From Candidatus Woesearchaeota archaeon (GTDB taxonomy: Archaea > Nanobdellota > Nanobdellia > Woesearchaeales > UBA11576): a stretch of DNA of 20,478 nt. Of the stretch, positions 13,837 through 20,478 are shown in pieces; within the stretch, counting starts at the first letter, position 1; each line of letters starts with the position of its first letter. Location of the stretch: the NCBI GenBank assembly GCA_030591125.1, contig JAUVBP010000001.1:1-20478 (forward strand). The letters run 5' to 3'. Both the position numbers and the translations under genes were made by a program. Below the pieces are notes generated by a model that saw only the letters and a program-made list of their open reading frames with translations, had not been told where the DNA came from and ran no database searches.

Positions 13837-14079
13837 CTACTTCAATCTTCTATATGCAACATAATCGCTCACACTATCAACAGCATACTGGCTGAGCGCA
13901 AACCCTGTAAATACACTACCTCCTGCCAGCGCACACTCAATAAGTAACTCAAGAGGTTGCCTGCCATCTACAAGAGTATCAGATATTTCTCTTGCAAGAC
14001 CCGTCTCAAGAACTAATGCACCCATTGCAACCGCACCGACTGCCGTAGCAGTTCCACGTAAAAAATCATACATCTTCAT
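13837..14079 (-). CDS. Small membrane protein, two helices
   Basis: An 80-residue hydrophobic protein with two probable membrane helices, about residues 8-28 (alanine/glycine-rich, TATAVGAVAMGALVL) and 47-66 (ALAGGSVFTGFALSQYA), separated by a polar loop (REISDTLVDGRQP). Small-residue packing suggests an oligomer-forming helix pair. A GGGGGAT ribosome site lies four bases before the ATG. It is on the same strand as, and 57 bases downstream of, uppS, but an AT-rich TATATATC around 14126-14134 could give it its own promoter. It ends only four bases from the convergent AMMECR1 gene. Function unknown. Confidence 0.65.
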   Translation of the reverse strand: MKMYDFLRGTATAVGAVAMGALVLETGLAREISDTLVDGRQPLELLIECALAGGSVFTGFALSQYAVDSVSDYVAYRRLK

Positions 14080-14136
14080 TTACATCCCCCACTAAATTTA
14101 TTGAAAAACACCATTAGATACTTAAGATATATATGA

Positions 14137-14844
14137 TCACTTTCCGAACCGTCTTTCACGGTTCTGGAACTGGTCTATGCACTGCAGAAGATCCTCTTTC
14201 TCGAATTCAGGCCAGGTCTTCTCAAGGAAGAACCATTCAGAATACCAGCTCTGCCAGACGAGAAAATTGCTTGTCCTGTGGTCTCCGCCAGTCCTTATTA
14301 TCAGGTCAGGTTCGTGATCAGTATAAAGGTTCTTATCGATGAGTTCAGCAGTTATATCCTCATTTGTTATCTCTCCTGCTTCGATGCTCCTTCCGATCTT
14401 CTTCATTGCATCGATAAGCTCTTCTCTTCCTCCATATGCCATTGCAAAATTGATTTGATAATCAGAATGATCTTTTGTAGCGTCCATCAATTCAACCATC
14501 TTATCATGGATTGCTTTGGGAAACAATTCGATGCGTCCTATGAATTTCACATTGATCCTGTTCTTATATATGGAAGGATCATTGTTTGCACGCTCAAAGA
14601 ATTCAAGAAAAACTTTCATGAGGTAATCAAATTCAACTTTCGGTCTGTTGAAGTTCTGCATTGAGAATGCATACAGTGTAATCTCCTTGATATCAATCTC
14701 CTTGCACCAGCCGAACAGCTTCTCAACTTTCTCCGCACCCCACTCATGCCCTTTCCATGGCTGTACCATGAGCTTCTTGGCAAATCGTCTATTGCCGTCA
14801 AGGATTATGCCTACATGCTTTGGAGACTTGTTTTCCTCACTCAT
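14137..14844 (-). CDS. uppS: cis-prenyltransferase (UppS family)
   Basis: A 235-residue enzyme that extends allylic diphosphates with cis-isoprene units to make the long polyprenol carrier used for glycan assembly, for example dolichol-type lipid for N-glycosylation in archaea. The substrate-phosphate site is HVGIILDGNRRFAKK (10-24) with D16 and R19/R20, and the C-terminal DLIIRTGGDHRTSNFLVWQ region binds isopentenyl diphosphate. The family's S-x-E-N-x-x-R is SMQNFNR here, with Gln at 63. Length is typical. The TATA box lies 23 bases before the ATG and there is no ribosome site, so it is leaderless. The secreted proteins with N-x-T sequons nearby make a role in surface glycosylation plausible. 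Confidence 0.9.
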   Translation of the reverse strand: MSEENKSPKHVGIILDGNRRFAKKLMVQPWKGHEWGAEKVEKLFGWCKEIDIKEITLYAFSMQNFNRPKVEFDYLMKVFLEFFERANNDPSIYKNRINVKFIGRIELFPKAIHDKMVELMDATKDHSDYQINFAMAYGGREELIDAMKKIGRSIEAGEITNEDITAELIDKNLYTDHEPDLIIRTGGDHRTSNFLVWQSWYSEWFFLEKTWPEFEKEDLLQCIDQFQNRERRFGK

Positions 14845-14866
14845 GCCCTGACGTAACTACGAAGAA

Positions 14867-14874
14867 TTTATAAA
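14867..14874. promoter_or_regulatory. Shared palindromic TATA box, divergent promoters
   Basis: A single TTTATAAA, identical on both strands, lies 23 bases from the uppS ATG on the minus strand and 24 bases from the transglutaminase-like gene's ATG on the plus strand. Purine-rich TFB-element-like flanks occur on both sides (GAAGAA and, on the other strand, AAAAGC). The whole intergenic gap is 53 bases and no other TATA box is present. Confidence 0.65.
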
Positions 14875-14897
14875 GCTTTTTGCCAACTTATAGCGCG

Positions 14898-15632
14898 ATG
14901 AAAGAAGAGGAATTAGCAAAGCAGGCAGAGCATGCCATGCAGGAGATAGATAAGCAGACCGCGCATCATGGAACAGGGAAATTAAAGGATAATTATGATG
15001 AGGATGAAAAGAAGAATCCATTCTCGTATCTTCTTGCACTCATACTCATACTTCTCATAATAATGGTCCTGGTCCCTTATTATGGTATCAAACTGGATCC
15101 TATGCCAAAGAACATCCCTACACTGGAAGCGGTGATGCCTAATGACATAGACCAACTTGCGGCATCGGTCGATAGTATACCTTCTGCAGAGCGCTCCAAT
15201 CTGAGGAACCTTATGATGCAGACCCATGAAGGCATCCGTAAGACTGCAAAAAGGATAATCACTTCAAGTTGTGAGGAGAACGAGCTATGCTATGCAAAAG
15301 CGCTCTTCTATTTTGTCAGGGACAATCTATACTATATCGGTGATCCTCCTAATGAATTCTATGAGAATCCATTCGAGACAATGCAGACCAAAGGTGCTGA
15401 CTGTGATGGACTGGCCATCCTGCTTGCGAACCTGGAGAGTTCAGTAGGGATTCCCACGCGGTTTGCATTCATACCTGGCCATGTGTATATCCAGGTCAAG
15501 GTAGACTCAGCACCTAAGAAATACAAGGAAGCAGATGACTGGATATCCCTTGACCCGAGCTGTTCTGATTGTGAGTTCGGGGAGGTCCCTTATTCCACAG
15601 AGAACCGGCGTAAGGAGTACTTCTATCCTTGA
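14898..15632 (+). CDS. Membrane-anchored transglutaminase-like protein
   Basis: A 244-residue protein. The charged cytoplasmic N-terminus (1-42) is followed by one membrane helix (about 43-62, SYLLALILILLIIMVLV) and an extracytoplasmic domain of the transglutaminase-like superfamily. The catalytic triad is visible as C169 in GADCDGLA, H195 in PGHVYIQV and D219 in SLDPSC. Such proteins in archaea are usually predicted thiol proteases or cross-linking enzymes at the cell surface; the exact activity is not known. Extra cysteines (C125, C131, C222, C225) might form disulfides. The frame opens at a TTG at 14880, but ATG 14898 is chosen: the TATA box ends 24 bases upstream, indicating leaderless initiation. 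Confidence 0.85.
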   Translation: MKEEELAKQAEHAMQEIDKQTAHHGTGKLKDNYDEDEKKNPFSYLLALILILLIIMVLVPYYGIKLDPMPKNIPTLEAVMPNDIDQLAASVDSIPSAERSNLRNLMMQTHEGIRKTAKRIITSSCEENELCYAKALFYFVRDNLYYIGDPPNEFYENPFETMQTKGADCDGLAILLANLESSVGIPTRFAFIPGHVYIQVKVDSAPKKYKEADDWISLDPSCSDCEFGEVPYSTENRRKEYFYP

Positions 15633-15676
15633 TAGGTATATCCCCCACATAATACCCTCCACCTGCAACCACTAAC

Positions 15677-15684
15677 TTTATAAA
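15677..15684 (+). promoter_or_regulatory. TATA box for ribosomal stalk operon
   Basis: TTTATAAA, 82 bases before the uL1 ATG, so the leader would be about 57 bases. That is longer than for other genes here and leaves room for autogenous control by uL1, known in Methanococcus for the same L1-L10-L12 gene order; no specific site was identified. Confidence 0.6.
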
Positions 15685-15765
15685 TCCCCTATTATAACAT
15701 CAGAACTGATTGATTATCATTATTCCCGCAGACTACAACCGTCTTAGGTGTGTAGGAGGGTGGAG

Positions 15766-16428
15766 ATGGTCTTTATGGACAAGAAAAGCGTCAAAGAAGC
15801 GATTAAGAAGCTTAAGGAGAGTTCTAAGAAGCGTAATTTCAAGCAGAGGTTAGATTTAATCGTCAACCTCAAGGGTCTGGACCTAAAGAAGCCCGAACAC
15901 CAGGTTGAAGTCTATGCTTCCATCCATTATTCAACAGGTAAGCCGGTCAAGATATGCACATTTGCTGGACCTGAGCTGAGGGATGAATCAAAGAAGGTCT
16001 TTGATACCACTATTTTCGTGGATGATTTCCCGGAATACCAGAAGGACAAGAAGCTCATAAAGAAGCTTGCTAGCGAGCATGATTTCTTCATCGCTCAGGC
16101 AACGATAATGCCAAAGGTGGCTCAGGTGTTCGGTAAGGTACTTGGTACAAGAGGTAAGATGCCGAACCCAAAAGCAGGTTGCGTCGTACCGCCAAAAGCC
16201 GCGCTCCAGCCGCTACATGATAGGCTTCAGAAGACAATACCTCTCAAGGCCAAGGTACAGCCAGTGATAAAATGCGCTATAGGCACTGAAGACCAGGATG
16301 AAGAAGAGGTCATCGATAACATAATCACAGTATATAATGCATTGATACACACGCTGCCTAATGAGGAGCATAACATCAAGAAGGTGCTTCTCAAGATGAC
16401 CATGGGCGCTCCGGTCGAGGTGAAGTGA
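15766..16428 (+). CDS. rpl1: Ribosomal protein uL1
   Basis: A 220-residue archaeal large-subunit protein that forms the mobile L1 stalk and contacts exiting tRNA. Recognisable signatures include FDTTIFVDDFPEYQ, the TRGKMPNPKAGCVVPP segment (the family's G-x-x-x-G-x-M-P-x-P rRNA-binding loop) and a C-terminal KKVLLKMTMGAPVEVK strand. Length is normal. ATG 15766 is preferred over GTG 15748 because GGAGGG lies just before it; ATG 15775 is an alternative. It opens the L1-L10-P1 operon, with uL11 missing from the usual archaeal order. In other archaea uL1 represses its own operon by binding its mRNA, which is likely but unproven here. Confidence 0.95.
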   Translation: MVFMDKKSVKEAIKKLKESSKKRNFKQRLDLIVNLKGLDLKKPEHQVEVYASIHYSTGKPVKICTFAGPELRDESKKVFDTTIFVDDFPEYQKDKKLIKKLASEHDFFIAQATIMPKVAQVFGKVLGTRGKMPNPKAGCVVPPKAALQPLHDRLQKTIPLKAKVQPVIKCAIGTEDQDEEEVIDNIITVYNALIHTLPNEEHNIKKVLLKMTMGAPVEVK

Positions 16429-16429
16429 G

Positions 16430-17290
16430 ATGATCAAGACCACCAAGATACCGGAAGCGAAGAAGAATGTGATCAAGGAGTATATCAGGCTGGCTAAAGA
16501 ATATCCTATAATCGGCGCAGTAAATATGCAGAACCTTCCTACAAAACAGCTACAGAACATGAGGGCACAGCTCAGGGAGACTGTCGTACTGAAGATGAGC
16601 AAGAGAAGGCTCATCAAGATAGCGATTGAAGAGGCTGCCAAAGAGAAGAAAGGTCTTGAGAAGATCATACCTTACCTCAAGGGCATGCCTGCGTTGCTTT
16701 TCACTAAAAAGAATCCATTCACGCTTTACAAGACTCTAAGTAAAAATAAGTCTTCTGCACCGATCAAGGCAGGACAGACAGCACCAAATGATATCATAGT
16801 CCCTGCAGGCCCTACAGGGTTCGCTCCAGGTCCTATCATAGGACAGCTGGGACAGGCAGGCATAGCCGCAGGGATAGATGGCGGAAAGGTCGTGATAAAG
16901 AAAGACTCACAGGTAGCTAAAGAAGGTGATGTCATAAGCCCGGACCTGGCAGGTATCCTGGCAAGGCTGGGTATAGAACCGATGGAGATTGGACTTGATC
17001 TTGTAGCCACATTCGAGGACGGCAACATCCTGACAAAAGATGTTCTGGCAATCGATGAGGATGAGTACCTGAATAACATAACAAATGCTCATAGGTGGGC
17101 TTTCAACCTCTCTATGGAGGCGGGAATCCTTACCGACCAGACCACAGGACCGATGATAACCAAGGCATTCAGGGATGCGAAAGCTCTTGCTGTCTCGCAG
17201 AACATCTGCGCTGATGGTGTGATGCCTGAACTATTATCAAAGGCTCATGGTCAGATGCTCAGTGTCAAGGCATTGGTGCCTGACAACTGA
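16430..17290 (+). CDS. rpl10: Ribosomal protein uL10 (P0), lacking acidic tail
   Basis: A 286-residue stalk base protein that anchors P1 dimers to the ribosome and helps recruit translation GTPases. The N-terminal rRNA-binding domain is clear (NMQNLPTKQLQNMRAQLR; VVLKMSKRRLIKIA), followed by the middle insert domain (GPTGFAPGPIIGQL). Then come the P1-binding helices (AHRWAFNLSMEAGIL, FRDAKALAVSQNI and LLSKAHGQMLSVKAL). The protein stops at ALVPDN: the acidic EEKK-rich hinge and GLGALFG end seen in most archaeal P0 proteins are absent, and the sequence to the P1 gene does not encode them in any frame. Starts one base after the uL1 stop, so translationally coupled. Confidence 0.93.
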   Translation: MIKTTKIPEAKKNVIKEYIRLAKEYPIIGAVNMQNLPTKQLQNMRAQLRETVVLKMSKRRLIKIAIEEAAKEKKGLEKIIPYLKGMPALLFTKKNPFTLYKTLSKNKSSAPIKAGQTAPNDIIVPAGPTGFAPGPIIGQLGQAGIAAGIDGGKVVIKKDSQVAKEGDVISPDLAGILARLGIEPMEIGLDLVATFEDGNILTKDVLAIDEDEYLNNITNAHRWAFNLSMEAGILTDQTTGPMITKAFRDAKALAVSQNICADGVMPELLSKAHGQMLSVKALVPDN

Positions 17291-17351
17291 AAAGAATAGA
17301 GAACATACATAAAAACAACAAAACAGAAGATCATGATTGGAGGAACTCAAA

Positions 17352-17669
17352 ATGGAATATATCTACGCTGCAATGTTACTGCACAAAGCAGGCAAAAAGG
17401 TTGATGAAGCTTCAGTGAAGAAGGTCCTTGAAGCTGCTGGTGTCACTGCTGACGATGCAAGAGTCAAAGCATTGGTCGCTGCTCTTGATGGAGTGAATAT
17501 AGACGAGGCAATAGAGAAGGCTGCTGTCGTCGCTGCTCCTGCTGCCGCACCTGCTGGTGATGCTCCTGCTGCCGCACCTGGTGGCGAGGCGAAGAAAGAA
17601 GAGACCAAAGAAGAAGAGAAGAAGTCTGAAGAGCAGGCTGCTGCAGGTCTCGGTGCTCTATTCGGATAG
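17352..17669 (+). CDS. rpl12: Ribosomal protein P1 (archaeal L12)
   Basis: A 105-residue acidic stalk protein that binds uL10 as dimers and recruits elongation factors. The N-terminal helical dimerisation domain ([19 protein letters not shown]) is followed by an Ala/Pro-rich flexible hinge (about residues 58-78), a charged EEKK linker and the conserved factor-binding tail GLGALFG. The frame opens at a TTG 17337, but ATG 17352 is preferred because GGAGG is eight bases upstream. The 61-base gap from the uL10 stop contains a weak TATA-like ACATAAAA, so a second promoter could raise P1 levels to its higher stoichiometry. A T-run terminator follows. Confidence 0.95.
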   Translation: MEYIYAAMLLHKAGKKVDEASVKKVLEAAGVTADDARVKALVAALDGVNIDEAIEKAAVVAAPAAAPAGDAPAAAPGGEAKKEETKEEEKKSEEQAAAGLGALFG

Positions 17670-17681
17670 ATGCCACATTAG

Positions 17682-17695
17682 TTTTTTATTTTTTT
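17682..17695 (+). terminator. T-run terminator of stalk operon
   Basis: Six T, one A, seven T, located 13 bases after the P1 stop codon, the strongest terminator-like run in the window. Confidence 0.65.
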
Positions 17696-17707
17696 ATTAT
17701 ATTTTAG

Positions 17708-17790
17708 AAGTGCAACTTAAGACCTTATGATCACTGAGGTCGTGCTTTCAAGCACAATTTGACTGTTAATTCGGGTTTATGGCCCGGATT
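17708..17790 (+). ncRNA. Candidate structured RNA or leader
   Basis: Between the P1 terminator and the coiled-coil gene, consecutive hairpins can form: AAGT-GCA-ACTT (17708-17718), GACCT/AGGTC (17721-17741), GTGCT-TTCA-AGCAC (17742-17755) and an 8-bp stem AATTCGGG/CCCGGATT with a 7-base loop (17768-17790) that includes a T-G pair. A TATA-like TTATTATATTTT at 17691-17702 could start it inside the T-run region. The coiled-coil gene has its own nearer TATA-like box at 17807. It is not a tRNA: no T-loop TTCAA or acceptor pairing is visible. Low confidence. Confidence 0.3.
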
Positions 17791-17806
17791 TACACCAAAA
17801 ACCACG

Positions 17807-17814
17807 ATATTTTA
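17807..17814 (+). promoter_or_regulatory. Possible TATA box for coiled-coil gene
   Basis: ATATTTTA, 31 bases before the ATG at 17845, would give a leader of only a few bases. It is not a consensus TATA box. Confidence 0.35.
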
Positions 17815-17844
17815 TGAAGGGGTTTTTGATTCAACGGGATTCAT

Positions 17845-18780
17845 ATGGATGAGGAAGAGAAGAAGAAAATAACTGCTGAGATTGAGGCAAAAAGAAAAGA
17901 GCTAGATACTCTTAAGGCCCTGCTCAGCGAGCTGAATTCTGAGAAAGAATCCTGGTTCGAGAAGAAACGTAAGGCTTCAAAAGATATTTCTGACCTTTTT
18001 CAGTCACTCAGGGAAGTGAAAGGAAAACGCAACTCGTTCACGAAACAGGTCAAGGACTCTAAGCAGAGAAGGCAGGAACTCAACAAGCTGCTGAACCAGA
18101 AACGTATGGAGATGAAGAATCTTCAGGACGAGAAGCAAGAGATAACAAAGAAGTTCGGCATACGGGTGGATCCTTCTAAGATCAAGCAGGAGATTGAAGA
18201 GATTGAGTTCAAGATAGAGACTGAAGGGCTTCCGTTCAGTGTAGAGCAGCGGATGATGCGGATGATAAACGAGAAGAAGAAGATGCTCTACCAGTCCCAG
18301 GAAGTCAGCGATGTCTTTGACAAGATACACCAGATGAAGAAGGATCTTGACAAGACCCGCCTGAAAGCAGATGAGACTCATAAGAAAGTACAGACAAAAG
18401 CTGAAGCAAGCCAGAAATTCCACGAAGAGTTGGTAGAATCTTCAAAAGAAGCGAAAGAACTGAAGACCAAAGAAGATGAAGCCCTCAAGAAGTTTGTGGA
18501 GGCGAAGACAAAGTATAATGAACAGAACGAACTAGTGAAGGCTAAGCTGAATGAGATAAACACGCTCCGGGCCAAGATAGGTGAAGTCGTCCAGGAAGAG
18601 AAGAAAAAGAGAAAAAAATCGGATGACCGCAAGCTACAGGAGCAGAAACAGACAGTTGAAGAGAAGATAAAGAAAGGCCTCAAACTGACTACTGATGACC
18701 TGTTAGCGTTCCAGGCAAAAGAGAACGCGCCGAAAGGCAAGGGCAAGAAACCCGAAAAGAAGGAAAAAGCCAAGGAGTGA
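17845..18780 (+). CDS. Archaeal long coiled-coil protein (COG1340-like)
   Basis: A 311-residue, almost entirely helical protein, very rich in K, E and Q, with no membrane segment. It resembles the conserved archaeal coiled-coil family COG1340, sometimes misnamed phosphoserine phosphatase. Shared features I recall are the central FGIRVDPSKIKQEIEEIEFK break (around 105-124), which divides two long coiled coils, and the KKGLKLTTDDLLAFQ segment near the C-terminus (about 275-290). The end is a lysine-rich tail (GKGKKPEKKEKAKE). Eukaryotic relatives may include the ribosome-associated Bfr1, but I give this tentatively. Its place directly behind the ribosomal stalk operon fits a translation-linked role, which is inference. 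Confidence 0.75.
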   Translation: MDEEEKKKITAEIEAKRKELDTLKALLSELNSEKESWFEKKRKASKDISDLFQSLREVKGKRNSFTKQVKDSKQRRQELNKLLNQKRMEMKNLQDEKQEITKKFGIRVDPSKIKQEIEEIEFKIETEGLPFSVEQRMMRMINEKKKMLYQSQEVSDVFDKIHQMKKDLDKTRLKADETHKKVQTKAEASQKFHEELVESSKEAKELKTKEDEALKKFVEAKTKYNEQNELVKAKLNEINTLRAKIGEVVQEEKKKRKKSDDRKLQEQKQTVEEKIKKGLKLTTDDLLAFQAKENAPKGKGKKPEKKEKAKE

Positions 18781-18949
18781 GCATCGTCTTTATTTCTATT
18801 CCGTATTGAAACACCAAACATTCTAAGAAGATAGGTATAGTTGTTTATAGAAAAAGGACGGTTTGTCTTCAGTGCAGAGTTAGTCTGATCCTATAGTAAA
18901 ATAGAACTCACAGTATTATCAGGTTAAATTGAATAATTCAAATATAAAA

Positions 18950-19258
18950 TCATTTCACTAAGTCTGAGACTTCTTCCACATTTGTCAGTTCACTACTTAT
19001 CCTATCTGCAGTCTCATCAATCAAATCAGTAACAACTTCTTTTGTCGTTCCATTTACCCAAAATGCCGTCAGTGACATCCCTGGAGAAAACGATACTACA
19101 TGATCTTCATCCCCAGCACGTGACCAAACATTCTCAACAAACCTCGCAAGATATTGTTGTTCTCTTGCTGTTTCTTCTTGGCAGACTAATCTTCCATAAT
19201 GCTCGTGAGGCCCTACAATTTTTGGTTCTGGCATTTCGTATTGTTTTTGTATTTTCAT
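18950..19258 (-). CDS. Hypothetical 102-residue protein
   Basis: A soluble-looking acidic protein that I do not recognise. The N-terminal part is polar (KIQKQYEMPEPKIVGPHEHYG), followed by a helix (EETAREQQYLARFVENVW), a strand region (HVVSFSPGMSLTAFWVNG) and a C-terminal acidic helix (EVVTDLIDETADRISSEL). This may be a small alpha/beta fold. The frame opens at TTG 19273, but the ATG at 19258 is chosen because GGAGGGGGAG lies two to four bases upstream. A TATA-like GTTATAAG at 19296-19303 would give a leader of about 14 bases containing that site. No homologous context helps. Confidence 0.55.
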   Translation of the reverse strand: MKIQKQYEMPEPKIVGPHEHYGRLVCQEETAREQQYLARFVENVWSRAGDEDHVVSFSPGMSLTAFWVNGTTKEVVTDLIDETADRISSELTNVEEVSDLVK

Positions 19259-19390
19259 ATTCTCCCCCTCCAAGTATCTGAACTAATTTATGTGACTTAT
19301 AACCATCTAATATAATTTACTAAAAAATCCTCCGAAGCTGTCTGACAACGCTCCCCTTATTCACCAGCGCAATCTTAAACAATACAGGAG

Positions 19391-20478
19391 CTATTGACCT
19401 AAGGGAGTCATTATTCTAGAACTCATAACCATCTTGTTTCCCTCATCAATCTCCACCACATCACCCAAGAACTCCTTCACCACATATGCACCGGTCCGCG
19501 TATGGTCTGTTATCGCAGATGTCCGCAGCTCCCCACCAAATAGGGCTATAAAAGGTACAAGATTGTCTGCTGTGTGCACATCAACTGCTGCGCCACTATC
19601 GATCTCCTGAATAAGTTTCTTAGCCGCTTCCTCACCCACGACTTCTGCTCGCTTGCCTCTTTCTCCGAGAGCATCTGCGCCAAGACGGATAGGATCCAAG
19701 ACATCGACTTCATCAGGCTGTCTTGAGAATATGGCCCATAAGGTAATGCCTGAACCAGTACTGAGCGTATCACTGTATTGTACATCAATACTGATAGGGA
19801 CATTGAGCTTCGTAAGCAAGTGTTTTGCAGCATTTGCCTGTCGCTCTGCCACTTGCGCACCAGTAAGGTCTGAAGATGCATGGCTCACCCCTCTTATCTG
19901 GATTAGGTGTCCTTGATCCACCAGGTTGAGTTCAGATATATCCGCCCCATTGATTTCTGGAAAAGTTGTCTTGCCCCGTATCTTCAGGTCTATCTCTCCA
20001 CCACCTTTAGGATAATACCCTCTCCTGACAAGTGTCAGGTCAAGGTCAGCATATCTGCGTAGCTGAGGGAAGAGCACCTCTTTCATGAAGTCATAGGGCA
20101 TTGCCCACTTTCCAGAGGTCCCGCCTCGTATCTTATAGCGCACTTTACCACCTGCAAGCATAGCAGGTAACAGGAGCGCCTGCAACAACAGGCTGACAGA
20201 ACCAGCAGTCCCTATGTCAACTGATATGGTCTTCGGCTCTATCTTTCCAGGCATGAACTTCAAGTATTCAGAACCAAGTTCAAGGCCTTCAACCTCAGCA
20301 CCGCATAACTTCTTGAGTGCTTCAACACAATGAAGATGCTGTGCTTTCAGACCTGGCTGCTTCCTGCCATGCCTGATCTTGGTGACTTCAAATGCCTTCC
20401 CGGTAATCACAGAGAATGCAAGGGCCGTACGGACGAGCTGACCTCCCCCTTCAAGATAGCTTCCATCAAGCGTTATCA
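19391..20478 (-). CDS. rtcA: RNA 3'-terminal phosphate cyclase, 5' end at window edge
   Basis: The enzyme converts RNA 3'-phosphate ends to 2',3'-cyclic phosphates using ATP, in RNA repair or processing. The frame runs from the right edge and gives about 362 residues, the usual RtcA length. LDGSYLEGGGQLVRTALAFS at about residues 4-23 is the family N-terminus. RRGYYPKGGGEI, SDTLSTGSGITLW and the conserved late histidine in TDHTRTGAYV (about residue 326), aligned with the adenylated His of bacterial RtcA, are present. A GTG at 20410 begins a long frame but would remove the N-terminal motif. The real start is an xTG codon whose first base lies just outside the window; MI-TLDGS suggests ATG. Three-prime end complete. 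Confidence 0.92.
   Translation of the reverse strand, partial: ITLDGSYLEGGGQLVRTALAFSVITGKAFEVTKIRHGRKQPGLKAQHLHCVEALKKLCGAEVEGLELGSEYLKFMPGKIEPKTISVDIGTAGSVSLLLQALLLPAMLAGGKVRYKIRGGTSGKWAMPYDFMKEVLFPQLRRYADLDLTLVRRGYYPKGGGEIDLKIRGKTTFPEINGADISELNLVDQGHLIQIRGVSHASSDLTGAQVAERQANAAKHLLTKLNVPISIDVQYSDTLSTGSGITLWAIFSRQPDEVDVLDPIRLGADALGERGKRAEVVGEEAAKKLIQEIDSGAAVDVHTADNLVPFIALFGGELRTSAITDHTRTGAYVVKEFLGDVVEIDEGNKMVMSSRIMTPLGQ

Noticed and set aside
17768-17790. Stem with 7-base loop as tRNA T-arm
   Set aside because: The loop (TTTATGG) does not match TTCRANY and the other hairpins do not form a cloverleaf.

Overview
The window is archaeal and chromosomal. It carries the archaeal/eukaryotic-type ribosomal stalk operon (uL1, uL10/P0 and P1, the last ending in the typical GLGALFG tail), RNA polymerase subunit Rpo11/RpoL, an archaeal-type AsnRS, RNA 3'-phosphate cyclase, an AMMECR1 protein, a METTL5-type methyltransferase and a cis-prenyltransferase. 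Promoters show archaeal TATA boxes (TTTATAAA and variants), and transcripts end at T-runs rather than bacterial hairpin terminators. The many small membrane or coiled-coil proteins, short gaps and a membrane-anchored transglutaminase-fold protein would fit a DPANN archaeon such as a Woesearchaeota-like lineage. That placement is an inference, not proven here.

Layout. 20-1397: five tiny + strand genes of unknown function, including a likely lipoprotein and a coiled-coil protein, which look like an accessory cassette. 1398-1720: AT-rich, no convincing gene. 1721-2420 (-): small membrane protein followed by a Nudix hydrolase. 2421-2889: a gene-poor stretch with a perfect 18-bp palindrome and hairpins. 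2890-4864 (+): small membrane protein, HTH regulator, a block of TGTCG/CGACA repeats, and a membrane-anchored LamG-like protein. 4905-6200 (-): asnS. 6370-8662 (+): a 570-residue protein with an internal duplication and a rubrerythrin. 8663-8980: a 72-bp tandem repeat with hairpins between convergent genes. 8981-9529 (-): a coiled-coil protein. 9600-9715: a candidate structured RNA. 9807-12365 (+): METTL5-like methyltransferase and a large secreted DUF11/CARDB-type protein. 12392-12850 (-): four-helix membrane protein. 12999-13832 (+): rpoL and AMMECR1. 13837-14844 (-): small membrane protein and uppS. 14898-15632 (+): transglutaminase-like protein. 15766-17669 (+): uL1-uL10-P1 operon. 17708-17790: candidate structured RNA. 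17845-18780 (+): archaeal coiled-coil protein. 18950-20478 (-): unknown protein and rtcA, whose start codon lies across the window edge.

Two initiation modes are visible. Six genes have a TATA box ending 22-24 nt before the ATG and no Shine-Dalgarno sequence, so their transcripts should be leaderless. Others, especially internal operon genes, have GGAGG/GGTG-type sites. Several starts below were moved on this basis. The genes most worth a second look are the duplicated 570-residue protein, the tail-less uL10, the hairpin repeat array, the two candidate RNAs and the single palindromic TATA box shared by uppS and its divergent neighbour.
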